Shown piece after piece: positions 35,714 through 45,982 of a stretch of DNA of 64,000 nt. Numbering within the stretch: the first letter of the stretch is position 1; every line of letters begins with the position of its first letter. Position numbers and translations under genes: made by a program. The notes beneath the pieces are model-generated. The model made no database searches. It was not told the DNA's origin and saw only the letters and a list, made by a program, of their open reading frames with translations. Origin of the DNA: Wolfiporia cocos (lineage: Eukaryota > Basidiomycota > Agaricomycetes > Polyporales > Phaeolaceae); NCBI GenBank assembly GCA_029448655.1, contig JACCLO010000007.1, positions 1,488,001 to 1,552,000 of the forward strand, written 5' to 3'.

Positions 35714-35909
35714 TCGCAGTATGTATACTCGGCCGTGGGCAATGAATGACGGAACTACAGTCCGAGCATGTCGCGATGTCTTCATAGTTCGCGAGCTGCT
35801 TGCGAGAAATTTTAGAGCGGTCACCACAGGGGCATGGGTAATGGTTAACTCGCTTGTCCTCATCCCACGCCATGTCTTCGATTTCAACTTCGTCGTAGTA
35901 AGCTCCCAT
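35643..35909 (-). pseudogene. DPH3 copy A, 3'-truncated
   Basis: It starts [20 protein letters not shown] at 35909 like the intact copy and keeps the four zinc cysteines (CPCG and CSDC). It carries R/F-region changes (GDRSKI instead of [15 protein letters not shown] instead of CPSCSLVIR). After VIH the homology stops and the frame runs antisense into the last exon of BET2 copy A until 35643. Compared with copy B, about 430 bp are deleted between the BET2 stop and this point, removing the acidic C-terminal two thirds. If transcribed it could encode a bare zinc-finger domain, since the CSL core of about 60 residues is nearly complete. I call it a pseudogene with moderate confidence. Confidence 0.8.
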
Positions 35910-36319
35910 TGTGGGTGAATCCTTGGTGTGCAGGGAGGATCAGAGCAAGATGACTCGAGAACTTGATTCGGTCCTTCATGCGGAGATTAGATATCAGTAT
36001 ATAAGCGCCGGTAACGTTATGGGCGCCACGCCAGGAGGTTCTCTCGCTTGGGCAGCAGAATACCAGTGGCTATCAGCTTGGCCTCAACATTTGTAGAGGC
36101 GTTGTGCGGATTTGGTTCTGTCTTTTTAGTCGTGTATTCTTGTGGACATCATTGACCACCGTTTGAGTGAGTTGATGCGCAACTCGCTTAGAGAAATATG
36201 CGGTATACTATACATTTCCGTGCTGTTTGCTGACTGAATAGGTCTAGGACAGTCTATCTCCTCGTGCTTTAGCAGTGCACATCTTCCGCGAGAAATCACT
36301 GCCACAGTCACAGTACAAT

Positions 36320-37731
36320 ATGGATTCCAGCGTTAAATTGGATGTCCCTCTACATGTCAAGTACATCAAGTCCTTGGGCGAGGTTCGTCAGTCATATCAT
36401 CAAGATGCCATGATGTGTGACGTTTGCACTAGAGCAAGGATGATCTCACTTACCACCTTACCGCGCATCTACGCATGAATGCAATTTACTGGGGTCTAAC
36501 TGCACTCTGTGTGATGAATAACAAGGATGCATTGGACCGCGAGGAAATGATCGATTTCGTAATGAGCTGCTGGGACGACGAGGCAGGTTGAGTTTGTTTG
36601 TCCTGATTGCTTATATACCTTCTAGCGTACTGACCCTTCCTATCTGTGTGATGCAAAGGAGGATTTGGAGCGCATCCTGACCACGACGCGCACATCCTGT
36701 CTACCCTGAGCGCGATCCAGATTCTCACGATTCAAGATGCGCTCGACAGGATTGACATTCCTCGTGTGGTTAAATGTACGCTCTCGGTACGCTGTACCTA
36801 CAATCACAGCTAATGCCTGACATGCAATATAACCACAGTCATTCTGTCACTCCAACAACCCTCGGGAGAATTTGCGGGTGATTCGTTTGGGGAGACGGAC
36901 ACCCGCTTTCTCTACTGCTCAGTTAACGCTCTCTCGCTTCTTGGACACCTACACGAGCTAGATGTGGAGAGGACAGTGGGATATATCCGCCGTTGCAAGA
37001 ATTTTGACGGTGGGTTCGGCGCGTCGGTCGGTGCTGAGAGCCATGCCGCACAAGGTAAACTTGCCTACATACCTATTCGGTGGAAGAGGGCGTTGTTAAC
37101 GACCAGATTATCAGTATTCGTGTGCACCGCCGCGCTTGCGATCCTTGATAGACTGGAGGAGATTGACCAGGAGACGCTGTCGTGGTGGCTGGCTGAGCGA
37201 CAGTTACCAAACGGTGGATTGAATGGCCGCCCGGAGAAGCTTGAGGATGTCCGTACCTCCTTTACAGATTGTACGGATGGTAGCCGTATGCTGATGCCCC
37301 ACACTCTCATAGGTTTGCTACAGCTTCTGGGTGCTCTCGTCGCTCTCGACATTGAGAAAGTTGACATGGATTGATGCGGAAAAGCTAACTTCGTTTATTC
37401 TTTCCTCTCAGGTCCGTGGCTCGGCCGGGACGAATACATATTATGCTGACTCTCGGCACAGGACTTGGACAATGGCGGAATTGCGGACAGACCTGGGGAC
37501 CTGCCGGATGTCTTTCACACGCTTTTTGGAGTGGCAGGTATGTGTGCACGCAACAGCAATGCTATATTCGTGTCAAACATAGTCTTACATGGCCTCGCAG
37601 GTCTCTCGCTTTTAGGATATCCGGGACTGGACGACCTTGACCCTGTATATTGCATGCCCGCTAGTCTGATTGAAAGCAAGGGGTTACGGAAGGGATGGGA
37701 AGCGCTCCCTCGAAGGATTGAAGACAATTAA
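36320..37731 (+). CDS. BET2: Rab geranylgeranyltransferase beta subunit, copy B
   Basis: Same enzyme as copy A. Exons are 36320-36382, 36433-36586, 36659-36775, 36839-37054, 37115-37248, 37313-37411, 37462-37537 and 37601-37731, summing to 990 nt, or 329 aa, with every junction in frame. It keeps [76 protein letters not shown], the zinc ligands in EDVCYSFW and DVFHTLFG, and the ending [12 protein letters not shown]. It differs from copy A at the N-terminus ([20 protein letters not shown]; Ser instead of Asn at the start of exon 2) and by scattered conservative changes. RQLPNGG here versus RQVPDGG in copy A suggests B is closer to the family consensus, which is my recollection of the family. 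Confidence 0.95.
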
Positions 37732-37950
37732 TCGCAATATATATGCGTGGGCAATATTGTATGGATGTAAGCAGATTACATACAACCTAGTAGATACATC
37801 CGGTATCCCCCGCCGTCGTGGGCGGAGAGATTGGTATAGGGTGGGCGATAGCACTGCTGTCCATATCGAAGGCAACGTAGGTCTTGTCCTGGTAATCCCT
37901 GGATCATATTGAGGCGTGATAGACCTCTTTTGCGCAGCCTTTCCGGCCGC

Positions 37951-38364
37951 CTACGCCGCTACTGCAACAGCCCGGGGTTGCTCATCGGCGATCGTGAGGC
38001 GGTCAAGTGCGTCCTCAAAGTGGTCATCGTCGCTGTCGCTAGCCTCTTCGCCATCGTCTTCGCCATCACCAGCTGTGGCGCCCTCGTCGTCGTCGTCGTC
38101 GTCGGGCTCATCTTCGTAATCGAGCTGGAATGGAACGTCAATGCTGGCGGAGATAGCGCTATCCGAGCTTTGTCGACTCACTGGGTCATATATCACTCGA
38201 ATGACGAGACTGCAGCTCGGGCACGTCGCGATATCCTCATAGTTCGCGAGCTGCTTGCGAGAGATCTCAAAGCGGTCACCACAGGGGCACGGGTAATGGT
38301 AGACTCGCTTGTCCTCGTCCCACGCCATGTCTTCGATTTCAACTTCGTCGTAGTAAGCTCCCAT
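37951..38364 (-). CDS. DPH3: Diphthamide biosynthesis protein 3 (Kti11), intact copy
   Basis: Small CSL-type zinc/iron-binding protein. In yeast, Dph3/Kti11 donates electrons to the Dph1-Dph2 Fe-S enzyme for diphthamide on eEF2 and to Elongator for wobble-uridine modification of tRNA. It is a single exon of 137 aa. The N-terminal 60 residues are the DPH3 domain: [57 protein letters not shown], with the C-x-C and C-x2-C ligands. The C-terminal half is acidic, with a (GAC-type) poly-Asp run from a gtc/cgt trinucleotide repeat at about 38083-38104 and ends in [15 protein letters not shown]. It is convergent with BET2 copy B and divergent from MTO1, with 309 bp between start codons. Confidence 0.96.
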   Translation of the reverse strand: MGAYYDEVEIEDMAWDEDKRVYHYPCPCGDRFEISRKQLANYEDIATCPSCSLVIRVIYDPVSRQSSDSAISASIDVPFQLDYEDEPDDDDDDEGATAGDGEDDGEEASDSDDDHFEDALDRLTIADEQPRAVAVAA

Positions 38365-38673
38365 TGCGGGTGAAGTCTTTCCTTTGTGTGTAGGGAGGAT
38401 CAGGGCAAGATGACTCTCGGTGATGGCTGCAAATGAGAAGAGGCTCGATTGGGTCCTGCATGCGGAGATTAGATATCATTCGACGGATCAGTTTATAGGC
38501 GCTGGTAGCTTTATGGGCGCCAGAAGGTCCCCCAGCAGAATACTCGGGCTCCGTGCTTGTTGATAACTTGATATTGTCCTGATCGGACTCCGCCCTATTG
38601 TGCAAATCTTGCGAAACCTTACTCCCCTCGAGCGCTTTTCAATTAACTGCGAGCTGATCCCGTGAACACTTGA
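38365..38673. promoter_or_regulatory. Bidirectional promoter region, DPH3 / MTO1
   Basis: 309 bp between the divergent start codons of DPH3 and MTO1. The first about 180 bp (to 38543) belong to the duplicated segment, so unit A carries the DPH3-proximal half of this promoter without MTO1. I see no clear TATA or CCAAT element. Shared regulation is inferred from geometry. Confidence 0.5.
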
Positions 38674-41555
38674 ATGCGAAGCAGTATCTTCAAGTCATTG
38701 CGAAGGACCAAGTTCGTAACTCGACAATATGCATCTCTGAGTGGCGATCCAAACCACTATGATGGTATGAAAACCAACAAATACATATGTGAGGACGAAC
38801 TAACTCCGGACAGTCTGTGTCATTGGAGGTGGTCATGCAGGATGTGAAGCAGCAGCCGGTGCTGCGAGGACAGGCGCACGCACTGTGCTCTTGACTCAAA
38901 AACTGGACACCATCGGGGAGCTATCATGTAACCCCTCGATTGGAGGAGTCGGAAAGGGCACTCTTGTCAGGGAGGTGGACGCCCTGGATGGGCTATGCGG
39001 TCGCATTACCGGTGTGTGTCTTCAATATACCAAATGGATTTTGCTCATGGCATTCCAGACAAGGCAGGGATCCAGTTTCAGATGCTGAATCGTTCGAAGG
39101 GAGCTGCAGTATGGGTAAGCTTCTGCTTCTCAGCCATGCGAGATATCTCGTGCTGAAGTGTTTCACAGGGTCCGCGAGCGCAGGTCGATCGAAAGCTGTA
39201 CAAGAAGCACATGCAGGAAGCCCTCCATGGATATCCTAACCTCGACATCAAAGCTGCAAGCGTATTCGATCTCATCCTGAACAGTTCCTCAGAAGTGGCT
39301 TCCGACAAGTCACCGTGGGGAGTGGTGGGGGGCATCAGGCTAGGTATGTCGCTCGGACTGTGAGCAGATTATCTGTTAATCATCTGCAGACTCTGGGGAA
39401 ACTATCAGATGCTCTCAGGTCGTGATATGCACGGGGACATTCCTCTCTGGAGAGATCCATATCGGCAGGTCGCGCGTTATGTGCTAGCGGCCTCACATAC
39501 TGAACCATCTCTGCAGGCATGAAAACCTTCCCTGCAGGTCGCATGAGCGAGGCGCCTTCGGTTGGCCTTTCTGCTTCGCTGAAGTCTGCTAGCTTCCAGC
39601 TCGGGCGGCTGCAGACGGGCACGCCTGCCAGGCTGATCAAGGATACCATCAATTTTGACGGTCTCCTTCAGCAAAAGGGGGATATTGTTCCATATCCCTT
39701 CAGCTTCATGAACACTGAGGTCGTGAATGCTGTAGGCTTCATCGAACCTGATACCTACTTGATGGTGCTAATTGCCGCGCTAGGATAACCAAGTTGTCTG
39801 CCATCAAACCCGGACAACAGCTGAGACGATCAAAGTGATCAGAGACAACATGCACCTCAGTGTGCACATACAGGAAACGAAGAAAGGTATTTTATTTGGC
39901 ATCATGCCTGCATCGCTCGCTCATTTTGCTCAGGTCCTCGCTACTGTCCCTCATTGGAGGCCAAGGTCAAGCGGTTCCCTGAAAAAGAGAGCCACTTGAT
40001 TTGGCTCGAACCGGAGGGGTATGACTCAGGTGTGTCCTCAATATCATAATGGGAGGTCAATATATGCGCCTTATACTGATCCTTCACCTTGGCAGAGCTG
40101 ATCTACCCCAATGGGCTGTCTTGTAGCCTACCCGAAGAAGCCCAGCAAGAGCTGTATCGCAGCATCCCAGGACTCGAGAATGTCCAGATTGCGAGACCTG
40201 CATATGGCGTAGAGTATGACTACGTCGACCCTCGAGAGCTCAAACGTGAGTCTGTGCAGTCTATAGAATGGCGTGACCTTGAGCAAGCATGGACATCTAG
40301 CTACTTTGGAAACTAAAAGGATACAGGTAGACATGCTTGTGCAGATTTCTCATCGCATTCGACTCAATAATGTTTAGGGGCTCTTCCTAGCTGGTCAAAT
40401 CAACGGTGGGCTGGAGCGTACTCGATTTGCTGGTACAACAGGTATTCATATTGATCAGGCACTACGGGATACGAAGAGGCCGCGGCTCAAGGTGTTTTGG
40501 CCGGTATCAATGCTGGGCTCTCTGCCTTGAACAAGCCTCCCCTTGTTCTGTCTCGCGCAGATGGCTATCTCGGTGTCATGGTCGACGATTTGACCGTCAA
40601 GGGCGCGGAAGAGCCATGTAAGTGTAGTAATTTAGCCAACGTCCCATAACTTTGCGCTGACAATATCCTTCTAGATCGCATGTTCACATCGCGGTCAGAG
40701 TATCGCATGACCATCAGAAGCGACAATGCCGACTCGCGTCTTACTGAGAAGGGTGAGAGGTATTCCGTCCCACTATGTAGTCAGCATGCTCATCATTACC
40801 TCAGGATACAAAGCAGGTGCCGTTTCTGACAAGCGGTGGCAACAATTTACTTCGACCAGGAGCGAACTGGCCCGTTTCACTGAACTTTTGCAGGAGTATA
40901 TGCTATCTCCTCATGTACGCTGTATGCTCGCTATCCCTCTAGAGTAATATACTGAAAGTGTTGCAGGGTTGGAAGGCTCATGGCTTTGAGGTCACAAGCG
41001 ATGGTATCAAGCGAAGGTCTGGTAAACGCAATGAACGCGACTATGGACGCGAGCTAATGCACTGCGCAGTGCGTATGATATCATGCGGCTTCGAGGCGCC
41101 GCGATAGAGCATCTGTTCACGATACTACCCGAGCTGTCCTCCGTCCATCCGCTCCTGCTGTCCCGAATCGAAAACGAGAGCAAGTCTCACATCTCAAATT
41201 TGAGGCGAATGCTCTAACACTATCCGTCTATTAGGTGTCTATAGTGCACATCTCCGAAGACAGGAAGCCGACCTGCGCGTGTTTATGGAAGAAGAGGCTC
41301 TCACTCTCGACCCACTCATGGACTATGAAGCAGTAGAGGGCCTTAGCTCAGAAGTCAAGGAACGATTGGCGCGTGTTCGCCCTACTAACATAGTGAGTAC
41401 AAACTCAGTTTTGATGCACGGCTACTGAGATTGTGCATGGCTAGGGGACTGTTAAACGTATGGAAGGCATGACGCCAACATCAGTCGTAGCGCTATTGAG
41501 GCATGCCAAGCGGACACACCGACACTCAGCGGCCGTAGATCTTGCTGTAGGCTAG
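38674..41555 (+). CDS. MTO1: Mitochondrial tRNA uridine-34 modification enzyme MTO1/GidA
   Basis: FAD enzyme that with MSS1/MnmE places carboxymethylaminomethyl-type groups on U34 of mitochondrial tRNAs. The 18 exons begin at 38674, 38814, 39059, 39169, 39390, 39517, 39784, 39934, 40096, 40301, 40378, 40459, 40675, 40805, 40967, 41070, 41245 and 41445, and sum to 660 aa. Exon 1 gives a basic, Ser-rich presequence ([20 protein letters not shown]) fitting mitochondrial import. Then come the FAD motif [100 protein letters not shown] and [20 protein letters not shown], all GidA signatures. The intron at 39465-39516 has a GC donor (atcg|gcaggt). The acceptor of exon 17 (41245) is my best in-frame choice; an alternative near 41236 is possible. 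Exons of 26 and 28 nt occur (40301, 40378). Confidence 0.96.
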
Positions 41556-43224
41556 ATCCCTTAGATGTTCATAGTCCTTTTACCTTAATCGTTTACCTCA
41601 ATCGCTATGGCTGATTGCTCAGAGAGCTTCAGATATGATTGCTCCAATGCGATAACATACAAGGGATTTGTATCACAACTGTAGGCGAGCATCTCCCACC
41701 TACAGAATATAGCGCTTTCGCAGCCAGCTCATGGTCATGAAGAGCATAGTCGAGGGATAAAGCGTCGTGTATCACTCATCAAACATTGCATACTCTAGTG
41801 AATTCCACCCGCATCAAAACCACCAACATACAATTTTCATTATTGGATCAAGACGACAGTACACTACCCAATAGATATAGCTATAACAGGATATGGAGGA
41901 GGAAACCGTCTGAGGCGCGTTAGTACCCATGTCTGTGCTGTGCGCCCTTGCGAGAAGGAAGACGAGATCAAGTTCATAACTGGTCAGTTGATCATCACTA
42001 TACGTCTCAGCAGATTCCATGGCCATGGGTCATGCTGCGTTCCACAACCTGAACGAGTAAAGTGTAGTTGATGATATATGGGAGAGTGTATGCAGTCACG
42101 CAGCATCCTAGGTTGATACAATTGCCCGTGTACTGCGGAACCATTCGTCAGCCCCCTAGAAGGTATTCTCGGGGCTGTCGTACAATACGCTAATGCGGAA
42201 GAGGTATAGCAGGGAATGGTAATGGCATGTGAAAGATAGCTCGTTGCTGAAGAACAGCAGATCCCAATACACCATTCCGTCCCCTACACTGAGGTCGCGT
42301 ATTGTGCGTAAGATTGGCAAAGAGAAGGCTATGCGCGGCTGACAATACATATAGGACAAGGGGAACTGGCGGAGTGCGAAAGCAGAAGGTGCCCTTGTCA
42401 CAAGAGGTGGTGTCTCCAGCGGGTTGAGTATATTCACCGTTAGATACTGTATCGCACAATGGTGGTAGTCCATCTGTCAGCGGGGTCAAGGGAAGACACG
42501 TTGACATCGACGGCGACGAGAGACCGAACACATGCTGGTTCATTGCGGCAGTTCAAATTGATAGGCATAGGTCGAGCGTAGCGTAGGCTATGAAGCAGGC
42601 ATCTGAGGATTTTCATGTAAAGAATACGTGTATCAGCGAAAAGTGCAGCAATAACGTCTTGGTGGCTCGTGTGAATGCTTAAGATGACCTATGGGATCTG
42701 GTTTTAAGTGCAGGTGCCTGCCTCGAAGCAAATCTGATGATTGACCTGTGCTGATTGCATATCGTGTTGAGAAAACCATTCTAATATATACGAGACATTC
42801 TCATCACTATGACTAAGAGTTTTACAGAGTTTGATCGAACATACCGGATGATTAGCTACGGGTAGCCGGGGAGTTGTCAAGGAAGATACTGAGCTACATC
42901 AGCACAATGACTAAGGTCACACATTCGCAACTGGATCGCGTGTGCGTGGTCGCCGCGTCAAAAAGTCTTGGCGACCTGCACATCGATGTTGCTTCTGTAA
43001 CTCACAACCTCTCGAAACGCTGTGCCGAGCGCTCACCTCGCAGACGTGAAGATCCGATTGGTAATGGGTACGTGATTATATTAGTCGGCCGTAGGGTGCA
43101 CGCCACCCTCCGGTGAAATGGGGATCGTGGCCACAACACAACCAGAATGACGGTACAGAATCATATAAGCAAGCACATTCAGCGAACCGTACACGTACAA
43201 GGCACATCGGAACATCGCGTAGCA
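41556..43224. other. 1.7-kb spacer between convergent MTO1 and the DUF2470-like gene
   Basis: Short open frames only, for example 42190-42543 minus (117 codons) and 42874-43116 plus. Neither shows a signal peptide, domain or repeat I can name, and codon composition is not convincing. No transposon ends or RNA genes seen. Confidence 0.45.
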
Positions 43225-44077
43225 TCATTTGCCCTTCAGAATGCTATCAATCCGCGCGACTTGCTTCTGGCGGCGAAGCTCGCCCAACACGGGGAAGCCA
43301 AACACAGCCGTGAACAAGACGTACTGCACCTATAAATCCTCAAGGCAATCAGCATGCTAATAGCCGCAATGCGGCGACGATGATTTACACACCCCAACGA
43401 GGAGAGGAGTTTGGTGTTTAACGCAGAGCGTTAACGCATACAACGCCTCCATAGCGTGCACGAATACCAGGAAGTACCACGACGCTGTGACGGCCCAGTA
43501 CGGTAGGTACTGGCGCAAGTAGTTGGCAGGGTAGAACCAGAGGGCATACTCTGGAGATGGGTTGACGGGTGCGTAAGTCATGTAACAGAGTGACGCAATG
43601 AGTGATCCGGTGTATATAGTTTGCGAGGGCATCTGGAACGTGGTGATCTGTGGTGCGCGGGCCTATTGCGGGCCATCGGCAAGACTCAGTGCAGGCTCTG
43701 TACTCAGTATGGAGTCCGCGGAGATAAACCCACCATGCCAAGGGCCTCTTCAGCATCAACCTTCATGCTGAGTAGCCGTGGTTTAACTTCCTCGTAGCCA
43801 GCAAGCGGGGGATCGAACACGATGCGAATCTCTTTCTTCAGATCCCCACTAGACTTCGTCTGGTAAGTTAATGACATGCCCTTTGAGATGAATGAGTACA
43901 ACAACGCGTGGTCAACGACGCAAAGTCACATACATTTGAGTCAATTGATGTCATGGCTGCATTGGAGACCTTGTCGGTCACATTTCCCCAATGCCGGACA
44001 TACGCGACGAGCGTGTCCGGGTGATTGGACATGTACATGCATAGGAAACCTGACTTGGCCGCTACAGGATCAGACAT
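43225..44077 (-). CDS. Small membrane protein with N-terminal DUF2470-like domain
   Basis: Four exons on the minus strand (43934-44077, 43734-43880, 43393-43662, 43225-43329) sum to 666 nt, or 221 aa, all in phase 0. The N-terminal half has a DUF2470-like pattern (SNHPDTLVAYVRHWG, NAAMTSIDSN, MSLTYQTKSSGDLKKEIRIV, FDPPLAGYEEVKPRLLSMK), related to heme-utilisation HugZ-type modules that start with a conserved N-H-D/P-D-A-L motif. The C-terminal half has three to four hydrophobic segments: YTGSLIASLCYMTYAPV, YWAVTASWYFLVFVHAMEAL, YVLFTAVFGFPVLGEL. The ending ARIDSILKGK is basic. I know this DUF2470-plus-membrane layout from other fungi, but the function is not established. Likely location is the ER or mitochondrial membrane, which is inference. 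Confidence 0.8.
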
Positions 44078-44653
44078 TTTCCGATGGTCGATTGAGTCTT
44101 GATAAGAATGTGAGGGTTACTCGGGTGCAGACTCGAAGTTGGTCAAAGGAAATATATACGCAGTGGCGATAGCCCCAAGATTGATTTCGGCGAATGCGCT
44201 CGTAGCGCTTACGGACTTCCCTTCTTACACGATCACGTGGTTGTCAGAGTCGCGTACGCCTACGCGACCGTGAAAGTCGGCTAACGAGTCCTTCCTTCCG
44301 ATCGCTACATCGGTTGACGATTTGATCGTGTAATGAAGGTGAGCAAGCACAATAGCTAACCCGACGAATGGTATCCGGGAACACTCATGTGAGCTTATGC
44401 ACTGGATCAACTTGAAGCTACAGTTGCTACTTCCATTGCTGCGTAAAAGCAGGAGTCACTATCAAGATCTTCATGCCGGCGAACAGCTATTGAGCCATGT
44501 TCTTGACTTCGTCCTGGCGCGTTGCTGATCAAGTCATATCGTATTTGTCAGCGTATCATCAGCTTGCACGTAACGCCGCCGAGCGGCCGAAGGCGAGCCG
44601 GTCGGAGTATCCACCACCAGTCAAAGGCGCTGACCCGAAGGGCCGAGAGAATA

Positions 44654-45064
44654 GAGGTGATTTGTTTTCGATAATTATGACTGTGGCACCAAATATTTGA
44701 GCTCCACTGCCAAATTTGTAAAAGGGAGCGGTGGAGCGTAGTCAATCTGAGCATTGCATCGGATGCCAATTGGCCTGTCTGAAGCTCGCACGTTCAGACC
44801 CTGCTCTCTCTAGGATGTTACTTGGGGACGGGAGTTACTCTGAGACCATTCATGCTGCCTAGATGATGCTGGAGAATTAAGCTGGAGTCGAGACATAGGT
44901 TTTAGAGGTAGTGTTCTGGCATTGTACTTGCGGCTGACTGGCGAAAAGTTCTGAGATTAGCGCAGTGGGGTATTTATGATGCCATACTCCACAACTTCTC
45001 GTTCTTATAATTTTGCTCCATCTCGGATAAAGCCGAGTCATAATTATCAACAACAAATCACCTC
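44654..45064. mobile_element. 411-bp TA-flanked inverted-repeat element (MITE-like)
   Basis: Left end 44654-44681 begins gaggtgatttgttttcgata. The right end 45037-45064 is its reverse complement with 26 of 28 positions matching (differences at positions 14 and 16). Immediately outside, TA occurs on both sides (44652-44653 and 45065-45066), the target duplication of Tc1/mariner-class elements. The interior has no transposase-like frame, so it is a non-autonomous element or a decayed deletion derivative. I found no second copy in this window. Confidence 0.78.
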
Positions 45065-45066
45065 TA

Positions 45067-45982
45067 ATGTCATCAAACACACCGTCGGAACTAGACTGTA
45101 CGTTCTATGATATTACTACACTCATTCATAACTCTCTACGGCTCGATACTGATAGTCGCGGTTCCCGGTCAACAAACTATGCTCTAACTTCTATTCTCGG
45201 TCACATTATGTTGCAGAGACCTCAGCAGGCACTTTGCTGGCCGTAGACCCCGATGAACAAGTTTCCATCTATAAATGGCTAAGCATTACGTGCATTGCGT
45301 TTGCGCCACTATAGTAAGAGCCTGGACATCAATCTCTTGCCTGCGGAATCATATCGCGGAAACAGATGCTCTAATTTTACAGCTGAGGACCTATTGTCAG
45401 CAGCCCCAAAATATTTGGAGGAGGTCCACCGTGGCATCTGCATGTCGTGGAGTGCCCGGAATGGGACACCCCGCATTAGTCGTCCTACATCTCAAGTATT
45501 TTCCGTCGAAGGTATTGACATTTGCCGTGTCCATACCTGCTCATCTACATGTACTATTGACCTATTTCTACAGGACGCCGCTGAAAGGAGCGAGGACGCA
45601 AAGTTTGCCACGCAATCCACTACCATACTTACCGGTAATTGACCTGTGGGTCTCAGCTCATGTACACCGTCCCCGCGCACCATCGAGAGCCAGAAATATC
45701 ACGGTACGATCAACGTTAACTCGGTGGGTAAAACACATTGTAAACCAAACTGTGAGTGGTGGCGGCGCGCATTGCGTCACATTCATAGGTCAACATAGCT
45801 TTATTATACTGTAGAATCAATATACTCTCCGTCTGTCACACCAAGAGTTAGTCCAATAATTCAACAATACGGTCCGTCGTCAGCGCATCGAACCGAGTGT
45901 ACATCAACAATTCACATATATATGGAGCATCGCCTTCGCGGAGCGTGTACGAGTCCCTATCACAGTGTGGGGGTCATTTGCA
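45067..45982. other. Spacer right of the MITE
   Basis: Two overlapping plus-strand frames occur (45275-45814, 179 codons; 45295-45642, 115 codons). Neither has recognisable domains, and neither is clearly preferred by composition. They may be decayed coding sequence. No RNA gene seen. Confidence 0.35.

Larger units (their letters stand above)
34053..36062. repeat. Tandem segmental duplication, unit A (BET2 + truncated DPH3)
   Basis: Unit A is head-to-tail with unit B (36063-38543). Both carry the same gene order: BET2 plus, DPH3 minus, convergent. The outer flanks match as well: the 5' flank (agtggctatcagctt) starts both units, and the DPH3 5' flank (ctgcatgcggagattagata or its variant) ends both. 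The junction is about 36060-36063, where the cagcagaata sequence at the end of unit A meets ccagtggctatcagctt at the start of unit B. Unit A is shorter because about 430 bp downstream of BET2 are missing, including the DPH3 C-terminal coding part. Confidence 0.92.
36063..38543. repeat. Tandem segmental duplication, unit B (BET2 + intact DPH3)
   Basis: Second copy of the duplicated segment, starting at ccagtggctatcagctt and ending near 38543 (ccccagcagaatactc). The right end matches the end of unit A (gggcagcagaatacc). Exons are clearly more alike between units than introns and spacers. Confidence 0.92.

Noticed and set aside
38083..38104. Trinucleotide run as a regulatory repeat
   Set aside because: It encodes the poly-Asp stretch of DPH3. 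It is a coding microsatellite and not a separate element.
45275..45814. 179-codon plus-strand open frame next to the MITE as a transposase
   Set aside because: It lies outside the inverted repeats, has no DDE-type motifs and resembles no transposase I know.
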